From positions 367,020 through 416,703 of the forward strand of contig MNCI01025282.1 in NCBI GenBank assembly GCA_015680685.1: a stretch of 49,684 nt of DNA. The letters run 5' to 3'. The stretch is from Gnetum montanum. Lineage: Eukaryota > Streptophyta > Gnetopsida > Gnetales > Gnetaceae. This document shows positions 11,230 through 20,697 of the stretch, one piece after another (position 1 is the first letter of the stretch; each line of letters opens with the position of its first letter). The position numbers and the translations under genes were made by a program. The notes under the pieces were generated by a model. That model did not search any database. It had not been told where the DNA came from and saw only the letters and a program-made list of their open reading frames with translations.

Positions 11230-11994
11230 ATGGACAGAAACCGTTACTACCCCGAAAGCGAGGGCGACCGAGTCTGGATTTTGGGCGCAGGCGCGGCGGA
11301 AGCGGACGCGGACGCGGACGAGGACACGGTGGCCGCGGAGGCGGCCGAGCGGGCGATCGCGGAGTGGGGAAGGCGCAGCAGCGAGATCACTCACGTCGTC
11401 TCCGACTGCTCCGCCATACACACCGTCCTGCCGCGCCTGCTCATCCACGCCGGCGCCGGGACCGGAGCATCCGGTGTCCAGACGGCGACGGTCCGGAGCC
11501 ATTGCAGCGCCCTGGCCAGAGGCTCCGTGCTCGCCGGCGCCGCGTCCGTCGCGGACGGCGACCCGTCGGCGCGGATCCTCGCCGTCTGCACCGACTCGGC
11601 GGCCTGGCTCTTCCGGACGCCGCTCCACGGCCGCGCCTGCGACGCCTGCGCCTCGCACCCGCTTTTCCGGCGACGGTGCTCCGTGGCCGCCGTGGTCGGC
11701 TCCGGCTCCGGCTCCGGTTCCGGCCACGAGCAGCGTCTGTACGAGATTGTGCAGACCTGTCAAAGAGTGAGCGGTGACGCCGAAATAGAGGATCCCCGGA
11801 ATGATGAGATCCGGGAACGCGATGGTAGGAATATGTGCAGCGATATCTGCTCAAACGTTGAGGGATTGCTGGACTACGACGTCGCCGGCTGCGGTTTGGT
11901 GGCCGTCCACTCCGCCCCCCACGAGGAGGTCTCCAACCCCGGCGTGTCCGTCGACGCCGTCCTCCTCGCCTGCACTGGTTCTTCCCTTTGTTAG
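11230..11994 (+). CDS. Divergent chalcone-synthase-like (type III PKS) protein, shortened
   Basis: A 254-residue frame from ATG at 11230 to TAG, in an island far more GC-rich than its surroundings. Blocks follow chalcone synthase in order and spacing. RAIAEWGRRSSEITHVV (41-57) matches the KAIKEWG..KITHLV block. Cys92 lies 40 residues on, where the catalytic Cys is expected. ARILAVCTD (114-122) then LFRTP (127-131) match ARVLVVCSE...TFRGP. LFRRRCSVAAVVGS (145-158) replaces LFGDGAAAVIVGS, with Phe146 at the gatekeeper position, and LYEIV is at 170-174. LVAVHSAPHEEV (223-234) may correspond to the catalytic-His block. The usual N-terminal ~75 residues, the GDG loop, a clear catalytic Asn and the GFGPG motif are absent, so normal condensing activity is doubtful. 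Acidic Ala/Asp and Gly/Ser repeats (20-32, 157-165) are insertions. It may be a truncated copy or a rapidly diverged paralogue; an unseen upstream exon is possible, since CHS genes usually have one intron before this block. Confidence 0.55.
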   Translation: MDRNRYYPESEGDRVWILGAGAAEADADADEDTVAAEAAERAIAEWGRRSSEITHVVSDCSAIHTVLPRLLIHAGAGTGASGVQTATVRSHCSALARGSVLAGAASVADGDPSARILAVCTDSAAWLFRTPLHGRACDACASHPLFRRRCSVAAVVGSGSGSGSGHEQRLYEIVQTCQRVSGDAEIEDPRNDEIRERDGRNMCSDICSNVEGLLDYDVAGCGLVAVHSAPHEEVSNPGVSVDAVLLACTGSSLC

Positions 11995-12700
11995 TTCAAA
12001 CTGAACTTCCCCCTCTTGTTAGTACAAACTACAAACTGAGCTATCTTCGTCGTTTCATGGCATGGCACCAAGCACTTTCTTTTAACTGCCACGCTAACAA
12101 ACTTCAAAATTTTTCCCTTTGACGAATCCACCAATCTTTGCCGATATTTTGGTCTGGTTTACAGCGCCCCTGCTTCGCCTTCTTTCCTGCACAATCGCAA
12201 TTTCATGGCGTGGCTTGAAGAAGCCGTTTGCATAGGTGCCATGCTAACGAACTTTTCCCCAGAAAAATTGACCGGCACATCTTCGTCAACATTTGGTTTG
12301 GTTTGGTTTACGGCTGGTCAATCTTTGGTGTAATTTGGTTTACGGATTTTAGTTATTGTGTTGTAAAGCCTGAATCGAAGTTGGTAGCAACCGCTCCTCG
12401 TCTCCTGCTTCACTTAGTTCACTACTTTGGCACCACGCACTTTTCCATTTTTGCTGAAAAGAATCCACCAATCTAGGCCAAGATTTGGTTTAATTTACGA
12501 TTCCCCAATATTCGGGAAAAATTTGCCCAGACGGATCCACCCATCTTTGCTTATATTGGGTCTCGTTTACGGATTTAGTTGTTAGTTGTTTAAGTTGTAC
12601 GGAATTCAGTTGTTAGTTGTTTAAGTTGAGCAAAAATTTATCCTGGAACTGATCTACAAATCTTTGTCAATATTACGGGTTTTAGTTGTTAATGGTAAAA
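11995..12700 (+). repeat. Degenerate tandem repeat directly 3' of the CHS-like ORF
   Basis: A module 'catggc(a/g)tggc...gccacgctaac(a/g)aactt...' plus 'gaatccaccaatctttgcc.atatttggt(t/c)tggtttacgg' recurs with drift. Copies lie at about 12055-12165, 12202-12315, 12430-12505, 12528-12580 and 12640-12690. A second small duplication (CAGTTGTTAGTTGTTTAAGTTG) lies at 12575-12630. No coding potential was recognised; part may be transcribed as 3' UTR. Confidence 0.45.
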
Positions 12701-13560
12701 ATTGAATTCGAATCGAGAGCAACTACTCCTAAAAAGGTGTTAGAGTTTGGACGCTTCCAAGATCCAATTCCGCCGTCGCGAGGGAGGGATTGAGCCTCTG
12801 CGTCCACCTGTGCAAAACCAATTTTATCAATGGTTAACTATAAGCAAATTTCCGGGAAATTGGCGATCGGCCGAAGCTTCAAGACGTTTTTCATTTTTGC
12901 TGCAGCCGGAAAAAGCAAGTACGAAAAGAATAATAATCGTGTTCGTTGATCGAAAAAAATCCTGCGACATTCTTCGCAACCTCAACCCTCATTTTCTTTT
13001 TCCCTATTTCTGTTTCTAGCAAAACCCAGATGTCATTACAAACACGCACCTGCAGGTGCGGCCTGTTTCCGCATCCGAAAATGGAATCCCAGGCTGCTGC
13101 AGTTGCATGTTTTCATTTTATGTGAGAGCAAATAACAATGAAAACCTTGAATTTTGCGCTTCTGATCCTCCTCGATAACAACGTAGAGGCCAAAAACTCA
13201 GCGTCGATCGACGGGACTCCTTTGTTTTACAAATTTATGATTATGGACACGTGGGTCCGTGCTGGCTGGCAATCATACGTGCAGAAACGAAACTTTACGC
13301 AGAAACCGGGTTCGTCCATGTAAAATCAGAACTCAGGTCACCTGTCGTTTGCGATAATTCCGCGACAGCGTCATGTCACACCGTGACCGTACATCTTAAC
13401 CGCTACGGCCAATGATAGTTAATTCCGTTGGTTACCGTTTACGGCTGACCGTCAGATTTTAAGAAAAGGTTCAAGCATAAATTCATCGCCGTAAATACAG
13501 AAGTATTTGCTTGTCAATCGGCTGGCCACCGCTGCTGCTTTATAAGTAGAAATTTTGAAT
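12701..13560. other. Intergenic, moderately GC-rich
   Basis: No gene supported. A CACGTG core (within GACACGTGGG) lies at 13248-13253, and the stretch 13330-13460 is CpG-rich with dyads such as GGTTACCGTTTACGGC. The open frame 13138-13323 has no recognisable domain. Confidence 0.35.
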
Positions 13561-13740
13561 TTGGTACTTCATTTGTGACCTTCATTTGTCAGATTCATGG
13601 ATGAGAATGATTATTGTCAATTTGACATAGATTAGAGTGATTACTGTCAACTTAGATATTCGTGGGATGGATGACAATAACTAATGTCAACTTTGCATAG
13701 CGGACAGTGATTGATGTCAACTTAGATATTGATACAGTTC
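13560..13740. repeat. Short tandem repeat around TGTCAACTTAGATATT
   Basis: Four imperfect copies of 'gtgattactgtcaacttagatatt' or 'atgtcaactttgcatag' in about 150 bp (roughly 13596-13625, 13638-13668, 13671-13700, 13706-13732). No associated gene. Confidence 0.45.
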
Positions 13741-14040
13741 TGGTTATTCTTACCTTTTATTGATTCTCTAATTTTCTTATTGGTTAATCATAAAGCCATT
13801 TGCCACCCTAGTGAGCCACTCGTCCATTTGAGAGTCGTTTATGAAAATGGAACTGAAATCTTTTACTTATGTGCATGAGGCCCGTTTGATCTATCAACTA
13901 GCTTCAGAACGAGCTATTATATTGAGGCCGGAATCTGCCATTTACAAATGCTTGTGTATCTTATATCTCTCTGTTACAAACTACCAGTATAGCCTTCAAC
14001 CAAACTGCAGCCGACTATTTTCCAAACGGTTATAAATAAA

Positions 14041-14445
14041 AGAAGACGAGATATTTCTGCGATGGATGAATTTTCAAAATTTTTAAAGATATGGATATGT
14101 AATGGAAATGACGATTAGATCTTCTTGCCTAGGTGAACTTTAAAAAATGTTGAAGATATGTAATGGAAAAGATTTCTGCAACCATTCTACAATAGGGGAA
14201 CTTTAACAAAATTTATACTACAAAGGAGTGAATTTATAAAAAGTTTTAGCAGCTGAGGAAAGATGAGATTTCTGAAGCATTAATGAGTGAACTTATGAAT
14301 TTATAAAAAAATTTAGCATCTAGGGAAGGATAAGATTTCTACAGCTACAATGGGTGATCTTATTAAAATATTTAGCAGGCAGTTGGGTGAGATGAGATTT
14401 CTGAAATGGTAATGAGTAAACGTATCCAAAAAAAAATTTAGAATA
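14041..14445. repeat. Degenerate ~70-bp tandem repeat
   Basis: About five to six drifting units with the consensus pattern 'gatgagatttctgcagc...aatgagtgaacttatnaaaaaatttagcag'. Clear starts are near 14045, 14165, 14261, 14330 and 14391. It adjoins the direct/inverted repeat cassette. Confidence 0.5.
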
Positions 14446-14464
14446 TTGATGATATAAAAAAATC

Positions 14465-14957
14465 AAATTGGAATATCCATTTTATATTTTTATGATTTTA
14501 CCACTATTTTCATAATATGATGCAAATAATTAATTTAATATAAATTTAAGCATTTTAATGGTCTCACCCCTACCTAGTGGTATTTAACTACTCCAATTTT
14601 ATAAGATGAAGATTAAAGGCTACTAATTCTAGAAACATATAAAATTATTAATCTGAAAATTCTAATCAAATGCACAAGATAGTCATATGCATCTATATCT
14701 AGCAATAATATATTACCTAAAATTGGAATATCCATTTTATATTTTTATAATTTTACCACTAAATCTTTTCATGAATTTAAGCATTTTAATGGTCTCACCA
14801 CTACCCAACCGTATTTAACTAACTCCAATTTTATAAGATGAAGATTAAAGGCTACTAATTCTAGAAACATATAAAATTATTAATAGAGCATATGTAATAT
14901 ATTATTGCTAGATATAGATACATATGACTATCTTGTGCATTTGATTAGAATTTTCAG
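14465..14957. repeat. Composite direct repeat plus 63-bp inverted repeats
   Basis: Direct repeat copies: 14465-14652 and 14720-14884, near-identical apart from a short deletion in the second. Inverted repeat arms: 14653-14715 and 14895-14957, 63 bp each, differing at a single base (CATATGCATC versus CATATGTATC). The order is DR1, arm, DR2, inverted arm, so the second arm plus DR2 could fold into a long stem-loop. The right arm ends exactly where LINE sequence starts (14958). Confidence 0.75.
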
Positions 14958-15588
14958 CTGCTACATACCTTCCCAAGTTCCCAAGTTGCAACAACATTAT
15001 CCAAAATATATCTACCTTTAACAAAGCTAGTTTGCACTAGAGAAATAACTGGCTTTAATCTTTTAGTAAGATATTTAGCCAAATTTTGTAAACAAAATTC
15101 AAAAGAGTAATAAGTCACCAATTACCAATATGGGAAAGATTACATTCATTAGGAATAAGTCCGATGACTCCTTTATTCAACTCTTGACTAAGAGAACATT
15201 GTTCAATAGCTTTTACAAAAACAAAATAAAAGTTCACACCAACAACATCTCAATGATTTTTAAAAAAAAATTCAATGGGGATTCCATCAAAACATGGAAC
15301 TTTATTATTGCCCAAACTAAACATTGCATCTTTAATTTTAGTAAGAGAGATCTTATTCAAGAAGATGGTTATGATTGTTATGAATGATATTAGATAAATG
15401 ATCACAATTAGAGAGAAAATTCTTTTAATCAAAACCCTCTAAAATAAATATATGTTGAAAATGTCTTCCAAGAAAACCATTGATAATAAGAGGATCAAAA
15501 CTAATTTGACCATCAACTTCCATGAAGTCAATAATAAACAAATTACCTTTATCTTTTAACAATTTAAAAAATTCCTTGCATGGTGCTT
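14958..15588 (-). mobile_element. LINE ORF2, inverted N-terminal RT segment
   Basis: Minus-strand translation gives non-LTR reverse transcriptase blocks in order. FMEVDGQISFDPL is near 15535. ISLTKIKDAMFSLGNNKVPCFDG (about 15345-15278) matches the ...DKAPGPDG block. LAKYLTKRLKPVISLVQTSF and VKGRYILDNVVATWE (about 15085-14985) match KILANRLKP...QTGFVKGRYILDN. Frames are broken. The segment meets the + strand continuation of the same protein at about 15589, the structure expected from twin priming. Confidence 0.75.
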
Positions 15589-16338
15589 TTTTGAAGCTTG
15601 GTTATGCTAAAACATATGATAAAATTGAATGACAGTTTATTTTTGCTTAGCTTCACAAATATGGTTTTAAAGAAAAATTTATTGGGGTGGTGGAGACTCT
15701 TTTTGCATATGCTAATGCACTTGTTGCTAAAGATGTTGGCATTAGTAATAGTTTTAAGTTTGAATGCTTAGTTATGCAAGGTTGCCCTCTTGCACCTTAT
15801 CTTTTCATCCTTGCTGCAAATTTTTTATGTGATGCTATATAGAATGACTAGGAACATAATTTGCTATAAGTCATCTTTATTGAAAATAATATTCCTACTT
15901 TATTAAATATGCATTTTGCAAATGACTCTTTTTTTATAATAAAAGAATGACAAGCTATTGCATATTATCTTTTTTATTGTGTTGATTAATATTGCAGACT
16001 TTCAAGCTCTCTGCAAGCTCTCAGATTAATTAGTTCAAATCTTCTATCTTTTGCAACAAAGGGGGTTCAAAAATGGGCTTTGTCTAAATCTTGACATTTT
16101 TTTAGAAAACTCAGATATTTTTAAATTGTTAGGCATTTCTTTTTCCTTTGCTAGATCTTCAAAAACCTTGAAAATATTACAATGAAAAAAATGGAAAAAA
16201 AAACTTATTAAGTAGAAGAGAAAGAAGCTTGCAATGGTTAGTAAGTTTATTGTTTGTAAGCATACCATTCAAGTTACTCATGTTTATTATTCTTTATGTT
16301 GAGCTCCTAGTATTTTTGCATATTGTCACATTGATAAG
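15589..16338 (+). mobile_element. LINE ORF2, sense-oriented continuation (5' of E2)
   Basis: Starts LKLGYAKTYDKIE, the block that follows ILDN..WE in plant L1-type ORF2 (LDFEKAYDRVEW). It continues with KYGFKEKFIG, then MQGCPLAPYLFILAANF (about 15771-15830). Next is HFANDSFF near 15910, a decayed version of the FADDTLLF catalytic box. From about 16215 it reads SLQW.VSKFIV...VYYS, the post-RT region. It is interrupted by E2 at 16339 and resumes at 23920. Confidence 0.75.
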
Positions 16339-17154
16339 TGATGAGTGGCAAGGTACCCCTACACTCAACCATATGAATATGAGCGTTTTCATGCGTGATC
16401 CGGTCAAACTCCAAGGACTAAGTGCTTACGCGCCTTATAGAACACTTAAGGTTAATCAATCGTTGTCTTCCCAAGCTCACTTGTATTTGTCACGATTGTA
16501 TGGTTAAGTGAACTTGAGGTACATGATTTTTATATATTTTATCTTTTTATCGCCTATGCTAAGAGGGGAAAGGGTGAAGAGACTAAGTAACTAACTTTCA
16601 CTAACTAAGCTCTAATCATCCTAGTATCCGTTCCCACTTGCCGTTCACACCTTAAACCAATGCAATGCTACTGGGATTACCAAACGCTATTCGTTACTGG
16701 GATTACCAAGCGTAACGCACGTGCTCGAAGCAGTCATACTGAATGCACTTAACTATGAGAGTTGAAGGTTGAAAGAGATTAAGTCTTTAAGAAAGCATTT
16801 AAACATTTAACAATAATTAAAGTCCTATTTAGCTTAGTCCATATGTTGCAAGGTTTATCAGAAAGTTCGTCTTTATTGTCGTACACAATTGTGTGCTTAG
16901 GTATAGAATTGCTCGAATAAAGATCTGTTCACTTTGAGACTCCTACTGCGGGTACATGGAAATTATTCTAACTCTAGAATGGAAAAACTGCTAGAGTTTG
17001 GCTAAGGGTCTAGATCTAGATGGGAAAACAAGGGAAAGCTGCCTTTTATTTATAGAATTGGCAACGGGCTGCGATATCGTGTACGCAATATCGCAGGGGA
17101 TGACGCGATATTGCATACGCGATATCGTGGCACATGCAATATCGTGTCCCATCA
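16339..17154 (-). repeat. E2 3' LTR (GATATC-palindrome U3)
   Basis: Plus-strand ends TGATGAGTGG...CCCATCA; 816 bp. Minus-strand TATA box (TATAAATAAAAGG) near 17053-17041. U3 holds imperfect GATATC-N8-GATATC dyads at 17073-17092 and 17107-17126 plus partial copies. It is followed by TACCCCCATGAC (complement of the polypurine tract). It pairs with the LTR at 23135-23919. Flanking bases ATAAG (16334-16338) and ATAAA (23920-23924) are a decayed 5-bp target duplication. Confidence 0.8.
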
Positions 17155-19376
17155 TACCCCCATGACTAAATAAAAACTCATCCTCGAGTTCCTTACAAAA
17201 TATTGGGAAGGTATGGGATTATTGACTTGAATGGGACTAATGGTGAATGGGGTGACATGTGAATGGATCATCATTACAAAACATGACAAAACTAGTGTTC
17301 ATGACAACAAGAGTGAACACTTTATACATTTGACATCAGGCCTTATTTGGCAGTTAAGAGAGAGAGAGAAGAGAGAAGAAGTTTGTTGCTGCCAACGTCA
17401 AGATTGCATCTTTTGTTGTCCATCTATAAGCACATCGTCAATCTCGTTCCTTGCATAACTGCTTTAGCACCGATCCATTCCAAGTGTTTCCTCCAGATCC
17501 AATCCGTTGTTGTATGATTGCCATCTGCACACACAACATAGTTGCATATTAGCAAGGGTAAATGAATCACCATGCAGTTGATACCTTGCGTCGATGTTAG
17601 GTCCATTGGTTGAGTTGTGATATGGCTATTATGGAATTTGGAGATATAACACTAGTGACTACCCAAGGTGTAGGGGCTAGGAGAAAATCGAAAAAATTGG
17701 ACTAGGACCCCCATGACTAATCGCGAACCTCCGGTAGCGAGAGAATGGAAAAAGATAAGGAATAAGAAAGATGGAGAAAAAGAGACAACTGTAACGTCGA
17801 TAAAATGGATGTCAGGGATGGTAATGAACAAAATAAATGTTGATTGAAAAAATGTTTAAGGGAAAGAAATTAACTAAGGCACCAAATAGGAATGCCAGCG
17901 GGTCCTCCCTAAAGCAGGCTCATGCCCTTAATGCCCTGACATTTCCACATTCAAAGAGTCCATGGGCTCTAGAAATGTTGTTTGGAAGCAAGAGTTAAAG
18001 TCTTAACCACAAGAGTTTACCAAAAAGAAAACAATGCGCCAACCAAAATATAGACTATTGATACAACCGACAGTGAGGTGAATAATGAAGGAAGAACAAT
18101 GGAAAGAAGAGAATAGAATGGAGTCTCAAGAACAAGGTGGTGTACAGTCTCTTGTGTATTAATGATTAATGTGACTTGGTAGATCTCATTCCAAATCCAG
18201 CCTCAAACCATCCACATCTAGTGACTTCGCATTAATACATTCAGTTAATTCATCCTCCTAAAGTAACAAAAATGCCTTCACCAAAAAGTCACCACCATTC
18301 CAACAAAACAAAAGATGAGGAAGTAGGAAGCGAGAAGGGACCTTAGTTAGAGGGAACATGTTTTTAGTTCCATAACTAGTGCTTGTAGCCCAAGTGACTA
18401 TTTCGTCTAAGGGGTGTGCTTTGAATCTTCACTGTTTTTTTTTTTTGTGTTTTTTGTGAGAACCACACCATGCAAAGACTTATTATTTTTATTTTTATTC
18501 ACTCAGCTTCCCGATAATTGGGTAACGTCGAAACGGTAAGAAAACTCAAGAAGAAAACATCCAAGCACCCAAGAGAATGGCCAACACAAATGCATCAAGT
18601 CCCTTTGAAATCACACCCTTTTCAATCCTTGAGTCCTTCCTTAGTTTGAGAAATGCATAGTCATTAATTCATTTATAGTTCTTATGATTTTGAAGAAAGG
18701 GACTGTACAGCTCCAAGCCAAGAGAGACCATAGAATTTACAGATGCATGGATGATGTGGACTCATTGCCTGTTACATCAAAAGAACCATACCTTAGTATC
18801 AACATCATAACTTAAAGGTAAAAACCAAACATTAGCAATTTATAGAATACAGTTCATACCATTGTCAAGAGCACTTATTGGGTGACAAACTTAACAAAAT
18901 GGATAACACACACACACACACACAAAATAAAAGAAAAAGTACAAACGATGTTGTGAAACAAAAACAAGAAAAGTTAAAGAAATTGTAAAACAAAAATGTG
19001 TAAAACAAAAACTTAAAAAGAAACTGAGGGCCTTGGTTGATTAGCATAGGTGGCCATCTCCCCCATGAATGAATTGGAAGGGAGAGATCCGATATAATGA
19101 GCGTTTGTTTAAATTTTTTAGAAGTGTTCAACTTCTCCCCATTGATGTTTTTAGGTTAAGGGTTGGAAGTTGGCGATGCTCATACTCTAGTGTATCTATG
19201 CTTTTGTTGTGGTTGCAAGTTGTTCCCCCAGTTAGTTCCATGCATGTTGGTGGGTTGCTCTCCTTATTAGCTATCAACGATGGGGTGTCTTTTTGTTGTG
19301 TGGTTGCTACATACAGGCACTTTTGTATCTTAGTTTCCTGGGCACACTGGTTGCATGCAAGCAATGCTGAACATTC
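17155..19376 (-). mobile_element. E2 internal 3' region, no coding recognised
   Basis: Between the protease relic and the 3' LTR, about 2.2 kb. I find no RT, RNase H or integrase motifs on either strand, so E2 appears to be a gag-protease derivative or to have lost the rest. Contains (GA) repeats at 17359-17370, a T12 run near 18435 and a (CA)8 microsatellite at 18908-18924. Short ORFs (for example 18865-19131 minus) are hydrophobic, T-rich artefacts. Confidence 0.5.
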
Positions 19377-19615
19377 CTATATGCCATCACCCTCCGTATC
19401 ACTGTATGTGATGCATGGAACTTTTTTCTTCTCGATCTTTCCATAAGTGTTTTCCTTAGATATTGCCAGGGAAAGATCACGGATTCCTAGGCATGCATTT
19501 ATGGTATTGAGCCATGCCCTCCCCATTATAATTGGGAAGTCTCCTTTATTATTGTTGACTTCTATCACTAGGAAATCAGCTAGATATGACCAACCACACA
19601 TAGTGGTAACAACGT
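19377..19615 (-). pseudogene. E2 protease, C-terminal half
   Basis: Minus-strand frame with ADFLVIEVNNNKGDFPIIMG followed by RAWLNT, matching the ADFVVLDM....PIILGRPFL block of Athila-type retroviral aspartic proteases. The upstream half lies at 20440-20697. The frame is continuous across the solo LTR once that LTR and one target duplication are discounted. No RT follows. Confidence 0.7.
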
Positions 19616-20434
19616 TGATGAGTCATGAATTTGCTGGTTGTGATATCGCGTACGCGATATCGCAGCCGCGATATCACGTACGTGATATCATGGCCCGCCA
19701 CAATGTTTATAAATAGGAGGTAGCTTTCCCAGTTTTAGGCATCTAGTTTAGTCCCTTAGCAAAACTCTATCAGTTTTATCCCTCCAGAGATAGAATTATT
19801 TTCCAGTGTATGCCCGCAGTGTGGTGATTGTAATTGTACGACATCCTTATTCGAGTGTGATGTACTTGGACATGCACATGGCCGGAAATAAAGATCGAGA
19901 TTACTTCATCATTGTAGCATTCACTTAGTTTAATTATTTACTTAATTGTTATTTATTGCTTTCCTAGTTAATCTCTTCTCACCCTTAAACTCCTGTTAAA
20001 CGTGGAATGAGTATGACTTGATTACGAGCATTTAAGTGTGACTACTTGGTAACCCAGTAGCGTACCTAGGATTTGCGCTTGGTAATCCCAATGGTAGTCG
20101 TGCATGAAGTCCAAGATGTGTATGGATAATCAAGGAACTGATGCTCATTGCACTTAGGCTAGCTTAGATTCTCTCACCCTTCTCTCCTGGCTTAGTTAAT
20201 ATTACTTTCCATTGCCTTCAGGAGTAGATTAGATTAGAAACCCATCATACACCTCACTCTGGACTAAACCATACGTGACAAAGCTAATACTAGTCCAAGT
20301 GGGAAAATAGCAAACTGCGACCTAAGGCTAACTGTCTAGATGCCACAACTAGTCTGTCTACGGAGTTCGACCAGATTGCGCGTGTAACACTCGTATTTAT
20401 ATGGTTGAGTGTAGGGGTACCTCATCACTCATCA
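19616..20434 (+). repeat. Solo LTR (+) inside the E2 protease, twin perfect palindromes
   Basis: TGATGAGTCATG...CACTCATCA, 819 bp, flanked by AACGT (19611-19615) and GACGT (20435-20439), a 5-bp target duplication with one change. U3 carries two perfect 20-bp palindromes at 19642-19661 and 19670-19689, just upstream of TATAAATAG (19708-19716). AATAAAGATCGAGATTAC (near 19887) marks the poly(A)-signal region. Two TTGGTAA(C/T)CC blocks near 20047 and 20079 are the conserved U5 motif. No internal sequence of its own, hence solo. Confidence 0.85.
19642..19689. promoter_or_regulatory. Two perfect 20-bp palindromes upstream of an LTR TATA box
   Basis: GATATCGCGTACGCGATATC (19642-19661) and GATATCACGTACGTGATATC (19670-19689) are each identical to their reverse complements and share the frame GATATC-8-GATATC. 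Together they end 18 bp before the TATA box, the position of a core upstream element. The first 20-mer recurs exactly at 49663-49682. Confidence 0.8.
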
Positions 20435-20439
20435 GACGT

Positions 20440-20697
20440 CCTCCACTAATCCCAAGGGAACAGTGATGGATTGGTCAACCAACTCTAAGAAAATATTACT
20501 CTTCTTTAGTGCAGGCAGGTTCTAGGCTTTATACATTTCTTATGATATTAAGTTAACTTCGGAACTTGAGTCAAGAAGAGCCTTATGTGGTTCATTCCCA
20601 GCAACTTGGAGGTAGATTAAGGGACTTCCAGAATCAGAGAATTTCCTGGGAAGGTGGTCCACCTTTATCCAGTCAGTGACGGTATGTGTTAACATAA
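20440..20697 (-). pseudogene. E2 protease, N-terminal half
   Basis: Minus-strand frame with LIYLQVAGNEPHKALLDSSS then EVNLI (about 20620-20550). This is the aspartic protease active-site block ALLDSGSxVNLI with Gly changed to Ser. It runs to PLGLVEDV at the insertion point of the solo LTR. It is joined upstream to the Gag/linker frame at 20698. Confidence 0.65.

Noticed and set aside
11179-11763. Long minus-strand and alternate-frame ORFs over the GC-rich island (also 11364-11777 and 11474-11770 plus, 11441-11854 minus)
   Set aside because: Arg/Pro/Ala-rich shadows expected in GC-rich DNA; only the 11230-11994 frame shows ordered homology blocks.
13138-13323. 61-codon ORF with a leader-like start
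   Set aside because: Short, no recognisable family, no splice context; the CACGTG inside it is not evidence for a gene.
15130-15387. Plus-strand ORF of 85 codons
   Set aside because: It is the complement of the inverted LINE segment, whose minus-strand translation carries the RT motifs.
18865-19131. Minus-strand 88-codon hydrophobic ORF in E2
   Set aside because: Phe/Leu/Cys-rich sequence arises from A-rich and CA-microsatellite DNA; not a membrane protein gene.
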